Part shown: piece by piece, positions 33,996 through 45,215 of the stretch | How positions within the stretch are numbered: the first letter of the stretch is position 1 | Layout: every line of letters starts with the position of its first letter | Assembly: GCA_000442125.1 (NCBI GenBank) | Contig: KE546980.1 | Location: 186,001 to 250,000, forward strand | Source: Opeltia flavorubescens | Lineage: Eukaryota; Ascomycota; Lecanoromycetes; Teloschistales; Teloschistaceae | DNA: 64,000 bases | Reading direction: 5' to 3' | Position numbers and translations under genes: made by a program | Notes under the pieces: model-generated | What the model was told of the DNA's origin: nothing | The model's database searches: none | The model's input: the letters and a program-made list of their open reading frames with translations, nothing else

Positions 33996-35446
33996 TCATG
34001 TCCGACTAGGCCATCTCCCCACCCCCACCGCCGAAACCGAGCTTCTCCTCCTCTCCCTCTCCTTCTCTTTCTCCACCGATACGGAGCTTCTCCGTTTCTC
34101 TTTCGCCATCTCCATCTCCTTCTCCACATCCACCCCCTCTTCCCTCGTCCCACTCTCCACATCCCGCCTCCCTCCCTTCTCAACATCGACATCAACATCG
34201 CCACTCACATCCTCCAAAGTTGTTGCAGCGGAAGTAGCCGTCGAAGAATCTGACAACGGCGGTCTCGGAAATACAAATTTCCTTGCCTCGGGCATATCAT
34301 CGAAGGGGGTGTTTGTGTCCTTGGCGCGGCGGCGGAGAGAGCGTGTGCGGAGGAGGAAGAGGAGCTGGGAGGTGAAGATGCCGAGTTCGAGGAGAAGGCT
34401 AATTTTGCGAGTTAGCTATATAGGGAATGATATTTGGTCGGGGATGGTTTTTTGAAGATGGTGGTCGACTTACCATACGATGTACTGCACGCCGCCCAAG
34501 ACGTCGAAGGTGTGTTGCGCGACGAGGGCCATGAGGGAAAAGAATGCTCCGAGCCAGTCTATGGAGATGAAAACGAAATCTGTTCAAGTTATTTTGATGA
34601 TCAGTTCTTTACTCTTTCGAAAGGGAACGCGGAAAGAAGTGAAGCAAATGGAGAGGGGCGGAGAGTGGATATGGCAGAGACGTACTGATGCCAACGACTC
34701 TACCGCTACGTTTCGCGATCTCGAAATATGGTGGTATCAAGCCTGCTGCTAGGAGGATGGCGGAAATCACACCAATGAGCGTCATTGGCCATTCTATGCC
34801 TCGGTCATAGGGGCCCTGAACCGTGTTAACAGATTTTTATTCGGCGGATGTAGAGACCGGGGAGCATGTACTCGCAACGTCAAGACGAGGAGGGCTTGGA
34901 TGCCTCCGAACGCGGCACCGATACCGGAGGCGAGAAGAGACGCTTTCCATACTGGCCAGGCACTGTTATTTGTATTAGCTTCTGAAAGAAGGATAGGAGG
35001 AGAGGAAAAGAAGGCTGTACTTATTGTATATGAGGATCTGTGCCCAGCTGGTGAGGGCCAGGACGCAGAAGATCTGCGGTTGGATTTGTATGGGGATGTT
35101 GAATTTCTGTTGAAGACCTCAGCGTCAGGAACGGCAGCAGGCTTTGCCATTGAGTCAAGGAGCTCGAATCATAGGTTCCTCCGTATATTATGTCCCTCTC
35201 AAGGCCAGTTGTAGAATGGGGGATCGACGAGATCGAATGGAAGTGGAGACATACCTGCACAATAGCATACACCCCAAAAGGCACCGCACTCACAGCCCAA
35301 ATAAACATCATCAACCCGGGCAAGCCATCCGTCTTCTTCATCTTCCAATTGTACCATATCTGCGGCACCAATTGGATACACCAGAACACAGTCCCAATGG
35401 TTCCCAGAACATTGGCAGCGACGGGGATATCTCCTTGCGGTGCCAT
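33996..35446 (-). CDS. PQ-loop repeat membrane protein
   Basis: A 335-residue multi-pass protein in six exons: 35446-35255, 35106-35021, 34962-34872, 34815-34686, 34579-34474 and 34398-33996. The first PQ-loop is VPQIWYNWKMKKTDGL. The second is GLIPPYFEIAKRSGRVVGI, with PP in place of PQ. PQ-loop proteins are seven-helix transporters related to lysosomal cystine or cationic amino-acid exporters; the substrate here is unknown. The C-terminal 100 residues are cytosolic, charged and repetitive (EKEKERERRRSSVS and similar), with likely phosphosites. For the fifth exon, acceptors at 34580 and nearer the DWLGAFF motif are both in frame; I chose the upstream one. Introns are 148, 58, 56, 106 and 75 bp. 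Confidence 0.85.
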
Positions 35447-37007
35447 TACGGATTTGTATCAAGAACGAAGGAGTGTATAAGAGATGCAATGCTTCTTAAG
35501 GACAGAGATTTCTACTTCAAACAGAAAGCGACGGAGGACGAAAGTATATAGGATGAAAGGAATGGTTTGTGGGATGAACAAAGATGGGAACCGAATATTT
35601 CCTAGATATGCCAGAGAAATAGATGACTTCATATGCCAGTTGACTCAAAACGTAGAAAGGACTCTAGACAATAATATTCACTTGCTCTTAGGTAATGGAG
35701 ACGGCAACCTGATGGTGGCGAAGACAAAGAACCGGGCAAAACGATGTGTTACATGAAAACTCAAAGATCGCTCCTTCCACAAGAGATGACATAGGTTATA
35801 TTATATTCGTCCAAGCAGAGACGTGACGACCAAAATGCTGAATAATGTCATATTCGCATATCTTGACGCCTCGAGGCGCCCTCGAAATGTGATATAAGCG
35901 GATTACCAAACGGTGACGACCGAGTGTGTTGGGCACATTTTGGACGTCCTGGTGACGCCATGCTCTGTCCAGTCACTCTAGGACGACCCCGCCAGCAGAT
36001 CTAATTCGTAGTGTTACCCTAGTCGAGGTCACGTTCCGCCTGGGCATTGATGCTTTCACCGTGTGATCTGTTGGCCCTGTAGTTGTAGTTTGGGGGCTCA
36101 ATTGGTCTCGAGAAAAACCAGCGCACAGAGCCTTTAACTGGAGCGAGAAGCTTGCTTGGCGCGGGGTTCTCGAACAACCTCGTTTTGATTACCGGATTGG
36201 GAATATTTCAATACTGATCGTCGCGTCGGTCAAGACAGCTCAGTGAAGATCGATTAATTCAGGACTAGATGGACTAAAGAAGGAATACAAGCATCCTATC
36301 GTTAATTGTCTCAGCACTTGACAACACATTAAGCTAAAGGGAGCCCTTTTGATGGTCACAATTCCACAAACCGTAGTGTCTATTTGGGCAAGCAAGGAAA
36401 TAATGTCATTCTCAATCCATGTTAGGCTGCCGTCTCTATCTAGCATGCTACAAGGAAATCAAGGTTCGAAAAATGAAAAAAGGGAAGCATATGCCTCAAC
36501 TGCCCGCACATGTCGCAGAAGATGTGAAAAAAAGAGGACTACACCGGGGGGATATCTCCATAAATCAATGCTCCGCTGCCTCCTTGTAGCCCGGCTAAAG
36601 GAATGATGCAAATGGGCCCAATGGTATATTATCCCCTGATCTTTAGCGCCGTCCCGAATGAAAAGACCGTCCTGAACCCCGTTTTGATGTCTTCATCGTG
36701 TGTGCTAATGGGGGAATCATCGCGAAATTCACCTGCTGAAATGTAAAATTACCCTGCAAATATTCCCTCCCATGCACTTTTCCTGTTGTAACATGCTCAT
36801 CGTCTGATTATGGTCGTACATTCGCTTTGCTTTGCATCATCTGAAGCTCGTAAAATGGCCCAATGCAATGCACGCTGGAGGAGTATGTACTCTCCACACC
36901 AGACGTGGCATGTCAAGATTCTCGGTTATTAAGGAGAGACCGGCGCCTGAGCGCCACGCTAGCCAATAGGAAACCATAGAAGCAGCCCACCAGTATGGTG
37001 CTGCCAC
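35447..37007. other. Gene-free stretch with a CGCCTCGAGGCG palindrome
   Basis: This 1561-base stretch has no supported gene. It lies between the 5' end of the PQ-loop gene and the 3' end of WHI3. A perfect 12-bp palindrome CGCCTCGAGGCG sits at 35867-35878. The frame at 35484-35756 has no family signature. No repeat or element ends were recognised. Confidence 0.45.
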
Positions 37008-38675
37008 TCAACGTCCAACCACGAAGTCGGAGAAGAAGCCATTATTAGGAGGAGATGACCAAGGCCCTCCCGCAGAAGTGGCTGGAGGACTTCTCATGCC
37101 GGATACAGCGAATCCGTTGATCCCAAGGCCATTGGACCCAAATCCGCTGTGCATCGCTCCATTGTTAATATTCCCGCCCAACCCATTCGCCGCCCCATTC
37201 ACCACGCCAGTTGGTGAACCCAAGCCTGGGGGAGCAGCCAATCCAGGAGGAGGTCCACTTGCAGTAGAGAAAGTCGGCACGTTTCCAAGTCCGTTCATAC
37301 CGGGCATTGGCCCCTGCGGCGAGAGTGGCGTAGGTGGGCCCATGGAACCTGGTTGGCCCGTGCGAACGCCTAGTGGATTTTTGGAAAAACTGAGCCTAAT
37401 GCCGCCTTTGACGCTATTGTGAAGGGGGTGCCCGTATAGCTCGTTGAGTGCCTTTGTAGCGAAAGAAACGTCCTCAAATTCCACAAAACACATTGGCCCA
37501 TTCTGCTTGGTCCGAAAGCACAGGCGTTTGTATCCTCTCTGCTTGGAAAACATAGCCTTCAGCTCGTCCTCAGATGTGTCAATGGGGAGATTGCCAACAT
37601 AAAGCGTATTGCAGGGGGGGTTTTGATCGGCTGGATTGACCGGTGGATAATTATGTCGCTGATAATGTTGATTGGCGACTTGATAGCCTGCGTTCGGGCC
37701 GACATTGCCAATACTCGTTGGGGAGATCGCAGAAGTGGGACTTTGGAGCGGCCCGTTGGATCTGGAAGATACAAAGCCCTGCAAAGGAGGAGAGGTCGCG
37801 TTAGATGTTGAGAGTGAAAGCCCGCTGAATCGAGTCGTGGGTATTTGCGAGCTAGTTGCTCGGCGGGTCAAGGGACCTAGAGGGCCTGGAAGATCGTGGT
37901 GACTGTAAACCAGGGAGTCTTGGAGGACACTGCTTGGCCCGTCGTCCGTTCCGTCGTGATCGACCATGGTTCGGCCAGCAGCGCGTCGGTGCTGTCCAAT
38001 GCTCATGGGAGGGGTGAAGAGGGTTTGGAACGGAGAAACAATGTCAGGAGCTGGCAATTCACCCAATGACATCTGACCACTACTCGATGGAGGCGAGATG
38101 GAGTCAAGTGACTGGAATGTACTGTTGAAGCGCGAAGACTGTCTCAATGGTGCTGGGGTGGTCGTCGATCCTACGGACGATGTCGAACTTGTGGCTGCCC
38201 GGCTTGATACCGTATCAGACGTGTTCCGTCGAGGTCCAAGACCTCCATTGGGTGAGAGCCGCAGCACTTCCACAATCATGGGTGTTTCGTTCGCTGCATT
38301 TTGTTTCCCATCGAGCAAAGCTCTGGCCTCCTGGGCAGCGTTTGCGCTTCGAAAATGAGCGATTGCCGACACATAACCCTTATCTTCCTGAGCTTCAGAA
38401 GGAACGAACTCGGCACCAACAAAGTCTTTAGCGAAGAGGAACATCGTGCGGAGCGCATCACTGTTAGTATTTCTCGGCAATTTGCGCATCAAGACAGCTG
38501 ATACAGAGTCTGGCTCTAATCGGCCATTATGCCTCTCAGCTCCGATGGCAGTGCTGATGAAATTGGAATCGAGGTCGAAAGGATTGGGCTTATTCATTGG
38601 TGATAGAGTCTGGGGTGGCATTCGAAGTGAGTTCTGGCTCTGGCCGTTGCTAAGCATGAAGGCCTCGGCAGCCAT
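37008..38675 (-). CDS. WHI3: Whi3-type RRM RNA-binding protein
   Basis: A single-exon protein of 555 residues. The C-terminal RRM (about residues 355-435) carries TLYVGNLPIDTSEDELKAMF, then RLCFRTKQNGPMCFVEFED and VKGGIRLSFSKNPLG. These are highly characteristic of Whi3, which binds G1 cyclin and other mRNAs and can form condensates. An N-terminal RRM-like segment (VLMRKLPRNTNSDALRTMF) covers about residues 58-140. Between them lies a long Ser/Pro/Asn-rich disordered region, as expected for condensate-forming orthologues, though I see no long polyQ tract. The start has an AAGATGG context. Upstream there is an unusually long 2.3 kb space that may hold a long leader with upstream frames. Confidence 0.88.
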   Translation of the reverse strand: MAAEAFMLSNGQSQNSLRMPPQTLSPMNKPNPFDLDSNFISTAIGAERHNGRLEPDSVSAVLMRKLPRNTNSDALRTMFLFAKDFVGAEFVPSEAQEDKGYVSAIAHFRSANAAQEARALLDGKQNAANETPMIVEVLRLSPNGGLGPRRNTSDTVSSRAATSSTSSVGSTTTPAPLRQSSRFNSTFQSLDSISPPSSSGQMSLGELPAPDIVSPFQTLFTPPMSIGQHRRAAGRTMVDHDGTDDGPSSVLQDSLVYSHHDLPGPLGPLTRRATSSQIPTTRFSGLSLSTSNATSPPLQGFVSSRSNGPLQSPTSAISPTSIGNVGPNAGYQVANQHYQRHNYPPVNPADQNPPCNTLYVGNLPIDTSEDELKAMFSKQRGYKRLCFRTKQNGPMCFVEFEDVSFATKALNELYGHPLHNSVKGGIRLSFSKNPLGVRTGQPGSMGPPTPLSPQGPMPGMNGLGNVPTFSTASGPPPGLAAPPGLGSPTGVVNGAANGLGGNINNGAMHSGFGSNGLGINGFAVSGMRSPPATSAGGPWSSPPNNGFFSDFVVGR

Positions 38676-40935
38676 CTTGCTCCGAGCAGATTTCTGGAAA
38701 CAGCAATGGAAGACTGGGGGGGTGTACAGGCTCTGCCGTCGATAAATGAAATTGATGAGGATAGCGCTGATTGTTCATGAAATTGAACGCCTAGCTGATG
38801 TCTGGGTGAATTATGTGGTCAGTTCAATGAAGAAGCCTAGTGTTAGTATGCTTGGAGCTGAAGCTTCTGATATGGCGTGGTTATGCGTGGACGTTGAAGT
38901 ACGATGATAGTCTTTGCGCCGAATCGTCAATGGCTGAGTTGCGATGACATGTGATTGGGGGATGACGGGCTCAATTACGCTGTGAGTGGACTCGACGTGT
39001 CGAGCTATGACTCTGCGCGTCAGGCGGATGAGGGAACCGGTGAGTTGATCGGAAGGTTTTGGTTTCGGACAAATTGGCAACGTGGATGCGGAGGAAACGA
39101 AGGTCGCAAAGGCGAAAGAGCGTGCTTGGTGCGAGTGGAAGAGTGAGCGATGAGTGATGGAGTCGTGGGTAGGAGAAGATGAAAGGTTGAAGGTGGAAGG
39201 TGCGGATGTCTGTCGAGCCTTGCTGTATGCGACCGGGTGGGGAAAGAGTGAAAGTGCAGTCGAGATGGAGGTTGGCAAGTCACAGGAAGGCAGAAGCTTG
39301 GGGGATTTGATGGGTAGAAGTGACAGGGATGGCGAAGCACCGACGATAACGGACGGCTGCTGATTCGCACAAGGCCTTCGAAGGCTTGCCGGGGACGACG
39401 GGGTACCTGTGAGACTAGCTTCTGCAGCTATTATTCGGCGCCGTGCGCCCTGCTGTTGGCACACTCGCTCTCTTATCCCTTCCCTTCGCTTCTCTTACTT
39501 CCAGAGGTGGTTTCTCAGGTTTGAGGCCAATCTCTGGCCGTATTCCAAAGGGCGAAAGCCGAAGTCATGGACGGACCAAACAATGATGGCGTTAGTGTAG
39601 TGTCCAAGCTCGTTGGGGTGAGAAAGTTGATGCGGATAAATGCAGACCCTGAAAATGCGGAAATGCTTGGCACAAGGCACCGTCTCAATTACGTCCGCTA
39701 GCCGAGTTGGCGCAGGATGGAGCAATGGTGTGGCTTCACTAGGATCGAAGATCTTAAAGACAGGCCGTTGAATGAAGAATTGTCTGAATTACTTAGAGGT
39801 ATTTTCGGCAGAAAGCTGCTTAATTGTAGGATTGGTTGAGTCACATGTAGCACACGGGGCGGTTACAATTCGGTCGATTGGTCAGTGCGTCGGAAGTAGC
39901 TCCTATTGCTCCTTCGAAATCTTCACTGGAATGCCATCTCGATGGTGATGTTATTCAAAGATCCTGCTCCTGTTGCCATCCGGGAGTTTCCACTCCTGGA
40001 ATCCTGTGGAACTTCTGGAATAAGGAGAGAGAGCAGTACCTATTGGTCTCAAGGAGTGTTTTCTGGTTCTGAATATGAGTGGAAGCTTCATGCCCAAGGA
40101 TTACGAAGAAACCTTATGGTTACTGCAAGGGAGAACTTTAATATCCGTTGAATTTAATGGTATACTCACTCAACTTAGGTTATCGTCTGTCCAAAATCCA
40201 ACATCCTCGAGCTGCAAGCCACCTTATCGCGCAAGCGGACCCCACTCGAGTGCGCCTTGGGACAAGGCTTGCTTCGGTACTTGCCCCTCAATCTCCTCCC
40301 ACCATCCCCGCCTCGCAAGCTCACAGGTCAATGCCGATGGTGTCGTCTTCTGGGGATTGATTATGCTGGGTCCTGTACAAGCTTCCTATTGGTTGCTCAT
40401 GTCTGAACCAGACCGTTGACGCCAGCGCCAACCAGTTCCATCACCCAGACCCTCGGGATAGACGGATGAGGATCATCCCTCTTTCCCGTCCAGCCCTGAC
40501 GATCACGAGACGGCCATGTGGTGGGTGCGAGTTCTCATTTATCTGCTGGGCTTCCACGCTTCCCCGGACGAATCACCGCTTGTACTCCGTCAAACGTTCG
40601 TCAACAGCTACCTCGTGATCCTCGAGAATTCGCGACGACAGAGGGATAGGAACACATGTGAAACTCTAAAGCGACTGTCATGGGATTCGCGAGCGTCTGG
40701 AATGCCGATAGTGATGCTACTTGGCTCACTGAGGTCAACGTAACTTATTCTTTCAACCTTGCGTCGAACTCTACCATAGCCCCTTGCTTTAGACGGTTGA
40801 AGAGGATTGTACTGTAGATGCTTTCAAGATCTACTAGTAAGTCTACAGAATATCCTATGTCGTCGAGCTACCTGGTACTCCGCACCCATCTCAGCCGTCC
40901 ACAAATCATAAAAATACAGAGATTCTTTGAGCTGT
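38676..40935. other. Long gap upstream of WHI3 with a 217-codon minus-strand frame
   Basis: This 2260-base stretch sits between the 5' end of WHI3 and the 3' end of the SYLF gene. The minus frame 39464-38811 (217 codons) is Ser/Pro/Thr/Leu-rich with no domain. It lies where the WHI3 5' leader should run, so it may be leader sequence or an upstream frame. Plus-strand frames at 40075-40419 and 40516-40743 are unsupported. Confidence 0.4.
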
Positions 40936-42855
40936 TCATAGCCGACCAGTGCTCTCGATTGGTGTACCTGGTACCGAATGAAATACATCGGCCTTCTTCT
41001 CGCTACTCTGGCTCTCTTCTCTTTTCATTGTAATACTTCTTATCTGCATATCGTGCTCTGCACTCGCTTTGACAGGCGTCGCTTCTTGATCTTCCATCGT
41101 GATAGGCGTATGAACCGTGCCGTCTGTGTCCGTTTCCAACCCTGGTGTCTGAGCCGGCGTCGAGTGTGTGCGCGAGTAGTCAGAGCCACTGACCGAGGCG
41201 GACTCGAGGGCCGGAGACCCGAGAGGAGAGCTTTTAGGTGAAGGTGCCGGAAGTTGGATTTTGTCCAACTCTCGGGGAAGATCCTGGTACAACGCCTGCT
41301 GGTCCTGACTGTGTTCTTCGAGAGAGATTTCGGCAAATTCTCGAGATTGTCGTGGCGAAGGAGAGCGACTGTTGGTCGCTTTGTCGATTTGTTGACTATC
41401 CGAAGGTAGTGATGGCACGGGCGGTGGTGATGTTTCAGCATTGATGATGCGAGGAGATTGACAGTATGGGCTGCGAGGTGGAAGTGCTGGTGGCACGCGT
41501 TTTGGAATCGTGACAAGGCGGGCGCGAGAAATTACAGGCTGAGGAGCTGCTTGCTCCATGATGGGCATAGATTGAGGTATCGTTTGGGCTACGTTCGAGA
41601 TTCCTAGGCCATCAGTATGAGTTCTCTCTTCCTCCTCTGGCTTTTCATTTTCTTCTTCCAAAGGGCTCTGACTGATGGGTGAATCGACCTTGGTGGATCC
41701 ACTAATCGTACTTGTTTGTGTTCCGCGATCGATACTGGCTATACTACGGGTGCTGTCTCGCTTGCTGTTCCGTCGTGAAGTACTGTCCAAGCTATTCCGC
41801 TGGAAGGCGTTGAAAATGGGGCTCGTCGGCGCGGGTTTGTACTGGAATGCATCCAGACTTGGTCGACTACCGGTCCCAGCTTCTCTAATCTCCATACCTG
41901 AAGCCTCTAAGGCTCGAACTCCAAACGGATCGGGATCATCTTCTGCTGGAAGGCCAAAGCTGCTCGAGTCATCAGACTTCTCCAACTCCATATCCCCCGG
42001 CGTCGGTTCCGCAGACGGCAAGGTATTCTCGTCCACCTGATCTCCTTGGGCGGCTTTGATCGTTGCCATAAGAGTACGAATTTCCCATGGTGGATGTCTG
42101 GCTTTCCCTGCGAGTATGTCCGCAACCTTGATTCGCTCACCATAAAAGCGTTCATTCTCATCTGTTCTTTCGATGATAATTGTTCCATCAACTTGTACGC
42201 CAGCGTAAAAGCCACGACTTTTGAGATATGTCCATACCGGCGCTTGTCGTTTGTGCACTTCGGTCTCAAGTATAGCACCAGCTCCTACAGGTCCTGCGAC
42301 GGCACTTACTTCTCCTCCCAAGGTGCATCGGATTTTTGTAAACGCTTCCATTGCCTTCTCCGTGTTGATCACAACGACACAGTCGTAGATATCGACACCT
42401 ACTAGAAAGCCCAGCCCAGCTGTATGCAACATAATGCCAGAAGGTGGTGACCATTCTCCGTTTGCTGTCCGACCAACCAGAATACCACTACCGCCAGCCC
42501 CAGAAACCCATAAGCCGGTTCGCATAGTGGTGAATATGGCCAAACCCTTAGCTCGTCTAATCACCTCGGAAGGAATCTTCTTGACCACTCTGACCTTCCC
42601 CTTTGGCTGGCCATCTGTCGATACAACGCCATCTGGTTCTTCGACGTAGAAGCCATCTTTGCAGAAACTCCGCAGGATGCGCGCAGCCTTGTCGGATTCT
42701 TTGTCGAGTGTTGTTGGCCAAAAGGCTTCGGATCCGACCTTGTTGGAAAGCTTGTTTATGGGAGGACCGAGTTTATCGACGATTTTGTAGACTTTGTCAA
42801 AGCCTTGCTTCGATGTTGTTTTAGTCTGAGACCACGAGGGCATCTGGATCGGCAT
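40936..42855 (-). CDS. SYLF (Ysc84/DUF500) domain protein
   Basis: A single-exon 639-residue protein. The N-terminal 280 residues form a SYLF domain: GLAIFTTMRTGLWVSGAGGS, NGEWSPPSGIMLHTAGLGFL, DCVVVINTEKAMEAF, GGEVSAVAGPVGAG, and RGFYAGVQVDGTII followed by RTDENERFYG. SYLF proteins bind phosphoinositides or actin at endocytic sites (yeast Ysc84 and Lsb3). Unlike those, no C-terminal SH3 domain is seen. Instead there are 350 residues of disordered, acidic and Pro/Ser-rich sequence with proline motifs (PPALPPRSP, SPPPVPSLP) that could themselves bind SH3 domains. A role in actin-linked endocytosis is inferred from the family only. Confidence 0.85.
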   Translation of the reverse strand: MPIQMPSWSQTKTTSKQGFDKVYKIVDKLGPPINKLSNKVGSEAFWPTTLDKESDKAARILRSFCKDGFYVEEPDGVVSTDGQPKGKVRVVKKIPSEVIRRAKGLAIFTTMRTGLWVSGAGGSGILVGRTANGEWSPPSGIMLHTAGLGFLVGVDIYDCVVVINTEKAMEAFTKIRCTLGGEVSAVAGPVGAGAILETEVHKRQAPVWTYLKSRGFYAGVQVDGTIIIERTDENERFYGERIKVADILAGKARHPPWEIRTLMATIKAAQGDQVDENTLPSAEPTPGDMELEKSDDSSSFGLPAEDDPDPFGVRALEASGMEIREAGTGSRPSLDAFQYKPAPTSPIFNAFQRNSLDSTSRRNSKRDSTRSIASIDRGTQTSTISGSTKVDSPISQSPLEEENEKPEEEERTHTDGLGISNVAQTIPQSMPIMEQAAPQPVISRARLVTIPKRVPPALPPRSPYCQSPRIINAETSPPPVPSLPSDSQQIDKATNSRSPSPRQSREFAEISLEEHSQDQQALYQDLPRELDKIQLPAPSPKSSPLGSPALESASVSGSDYSRTHSTPAQTPGLETDTDGTVHTPITMEDQEATPVKASAEHDMQIRSITMKREESQSSEKKADVFHSVPGTPIESTGRL

Positions 42856-43471
42856 GTTGGAGGCTAGTGGTCGGGTATTTCGAAACGATGGGCGAGGATT
42901 CGTGGGGCAATACTCTCGACAGCCAAGAAGCTATTTACGCTTCTTCATGACACCGCAGCAGCTGATGATATCTGTAGAAAATCTGATCTAACGACGTAAA
43001 TTGGTAGTTCCAGCCTTGCTAGAGTCAGCGAGGAACATTAATCCCGCCCGGGTCTGACGTACCACGGTGCTTAGCCTCTTGAGCGGATCCGGAGAAACCG
43101 AGACCTGCTGCCAAGTGATAAGATAGATTTGGAGCCCCTTGCTGAGTGCGTGCCTGACAATTGGCCAAACAGAATGCTCAGTTGTTACAGAAGATCCTGC
43201 TCTCTGTGTTACTTAGCACGCTCCGTCTTCTAGACATCAATTCCTCCAGTCATGTCGTTCAGAAGACCGTCGGTGAACGACTTGATGGGCATTTGCCTTG
43301 CATCAGTTTGGTGCACTCTGAGTGAGCTCCTTCATGTATCTGCTGCGGGGTATACTAACTACTGACCGCGTCACCCAGGCTTGACCGGCAGCCAAACACG
43401 ATACTTCAACCGCATACATGAGCAAAGAACCTTATTGAGATCCCTTATGCAAAACCCTCTTCCGAACGGCC
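42856..43471. other. Divergent promoter between SYLF and MFS genes
   Basis: This 616-base stretch contains a short upstream ATG frame at 43251 (MSFRRPSVNDLMG...) ending near 43365, a possible upstream frame in the MFS leader. Nothing else was recognised. Confidence 0.4.
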
Positions 43472-44932
43472 ATGGCTGGCTCCTCCCTGCACACACTCGG
43501 AAATTGGTTGGGGAATGAACTCGGTCTCTTTTCAATCTTAGGCAGCTCCCGAGACACAAAATTATTGTGCCTACAACGCTTTGTACGACTCTTTGCATAT
43601 GGCGCTTCAACACTCATACTCGCCCTGTATCTCTCGAGTGTCAATGTCTCGGATGCCAGGATCGGTCTATTCATGAGTCTGACATTATGGGGGGATGTTG
43701 TCATCAGCTTTATTCTCACAATCTTTGCCGACGGGCTTGGCAGGAGAAGGACTTTGATGCTAGGATCAGCCTTGATGACAGCTAGTGGAATCGTCTTTGC
43801 GTTCAGTGGGAATTACTGGATTCTCGTCACGGCCAGCATTCTGGGGGTCATCAGTCCCAGTGGGAACGAGATCGGCCCTTTCAAAGCCATCGAAGAATCC
43901 ACATTGTCACAACTGTCTCTTCCTGCTATTCGAAGCGACATCTTTGCCTGGTATACATTGCTCGGCAATGCCGGAACGGCCTGCGGAGTCATCGTCTGCG
44001 GCTGGCTGGTGGAATGGCTTCGCACACAGAAAGAATGGACGCCGACAAAAGCTTACAGGGTCATCTTTGGCATCTATGCTTTCCTTGGAGCCGTCAAATT
44101 TGCGCTTTCCTTCGTGCTTAGCGCAAAATGTGAACCCGAGCCGGAAAAGCAAGAATATGAACAAGTCACAGAATTGAACGAGGTTGAGATCGAAAGTTTA
44201 CTTTCATCTGATGACGAAGATCGAATCCCGAGAGAGCGTCCTGAGATCAAATCGAAACCGCCAGATCCTGTTCCAAAACGAGGACGCTCCATATGGCCAT
44301 CAATATCCCCAGCATCTCGTAGCATCCTCCTAAAATTATGCATCCTTTTCGCTTTCGACTCTTTGGGCGGAGGTCTCGTACCCGCATCCTGGATCTCCTA
44401 CTTCTTCACCACCAAATTCTCCCTTCCCGAAGGTACACTCGGTACTCTCTTCTTCATCACCAGTATCATCGCCGCTCTATCCAATCTTGTCGCTTCCTCC
44501 ATCTCCAAACGTATCGGCCTACTGAAAACAATGGTGTTTACGCACCTGCCCTCGGCGATCTTCCTCGCTTTGATACCGCTGCCGAGTAACGCGTTTGTGG
44601 CGATGACGTTCTTGATCCTGAGATCGTGCACGCAGAATATGGATCAAGCACCTCGACAAGCGTTCCTTGCCGCGGCTGTGCTACCGAGTGAGAGGACGGC
44701 CGTCATGGGCGTGGTGAATGTGGTGAGAACACTCAGTCAGAGCGGAGGGCCTGTTGTTACGGGTGTTTTAGCAGGCTTGAAGAAATTCTGGATTGCCTTC
44801 TTGCTCGCTGGGACGCTGAAGGCGGGATATGATCTGGCGATGCTGAAGATGTTTTTGGGTCATAGATCCAGGGAGGAGACAGCGGCTGAAGACGGAGGGG
44901 AAGAAAGGAGGAACCGGGATGGAAACGCGTAA
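43472..44932 (+). CDS. Major facilitator superfamily transporter
   Basis: A single-exon 486-codon frame with about eleven to twelve hydrophobic helices in two halves, split by an acidic cytosolic loop (about residues 215-275, with SLLSSDDEDRIPRERPE). The loop-2 motif A appears as FADGLGRRRTLM. The order and the GNEIGPFKAIEESTLSQL segment fit a fungal MFS branch related to drug and tetracycline-type antiporters rather than sugar porters. The substrate is unknown. The C-terminal tail is short and charged. It probably acts at the plasma or vacuolar membrane. Late codons are G-rich and earlier ones C-rich, with the change near 44575. Confidence 0.85.
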   Translation: MAGSSLHTLGNWLGNELGLFSILGSSRDTKLLCLQRFVRLFAYGASTLILALYLSSVNVSDARIGLFMSLTLWGDVVISFILTIFADGLGRRRTLMLGSALMTASGIVFAFSGNYWILVTASILGVISPSGNEIGPFKAIEESTLSQLSLPAIRSDIFAWYTLLGNAGTACGVIVCGWLVEWLRTQKEWTPTKAYRVIFGIYAFLGAVKFALSFVLSAKCEPEPEKQEYEQVTELNEVEIESLLSSDDEDRIPRERPEIKSKPPDPVPKRGRSIWPSISPASRSILLKLCILFAFDSLGGGLVPASWISYFFTTKFSLPEGTLGTLFFITSIIAALSNLVASSISKRIGLLKTMVFTHLPSAIFLALIPLPSNAFVAMTFLILRSCTQNMDQAPRQAFLAAAVLPSERTAVMGVVNVVRTLSQSGGPVVTGVLAGLKKFWIAFLLAGTLKAGYDLAMLKMFLGHRSREETAAEDGGEERRNRDGNA

Positions 44933-45215
44933 AAAGAAGACGGTGCTTTTTAATGACTGTGATGAAATTGCAGAATATAATTATTGTCAAACAAGACGAT
45001 AAAACGAGTTCATGACAAATGGGAAAGGGTCATAGACACAGATATATCACATAGATATTCTTAAAATTTCTTTGCACAAAATTCCCAACGTCAAGCATTT
45101 CCAAATGCCTTTCTTCAGCGCGCCCTCACATAAAGCCCCCCTCCCCTCGTACCTCACACCAGATCTCTCCCTCCCCATCCCTATCCCCTCACCCGTCTCC
45201 CTCTTCACAGCCCAT

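Noticed and set aside
35867-35878. CGCCTCGAGGCG palindrome as an element end or regulatory site
   Set aside because: It is a single short palindrome with no partner copy or flanking duplication; chance is sufficient.
37078-37422. Plus-strand Pro/Gly-rich frame
   Set aside because: It is antisense to the Gly/Pro-rich tail of WHI3 and reflects its composition.
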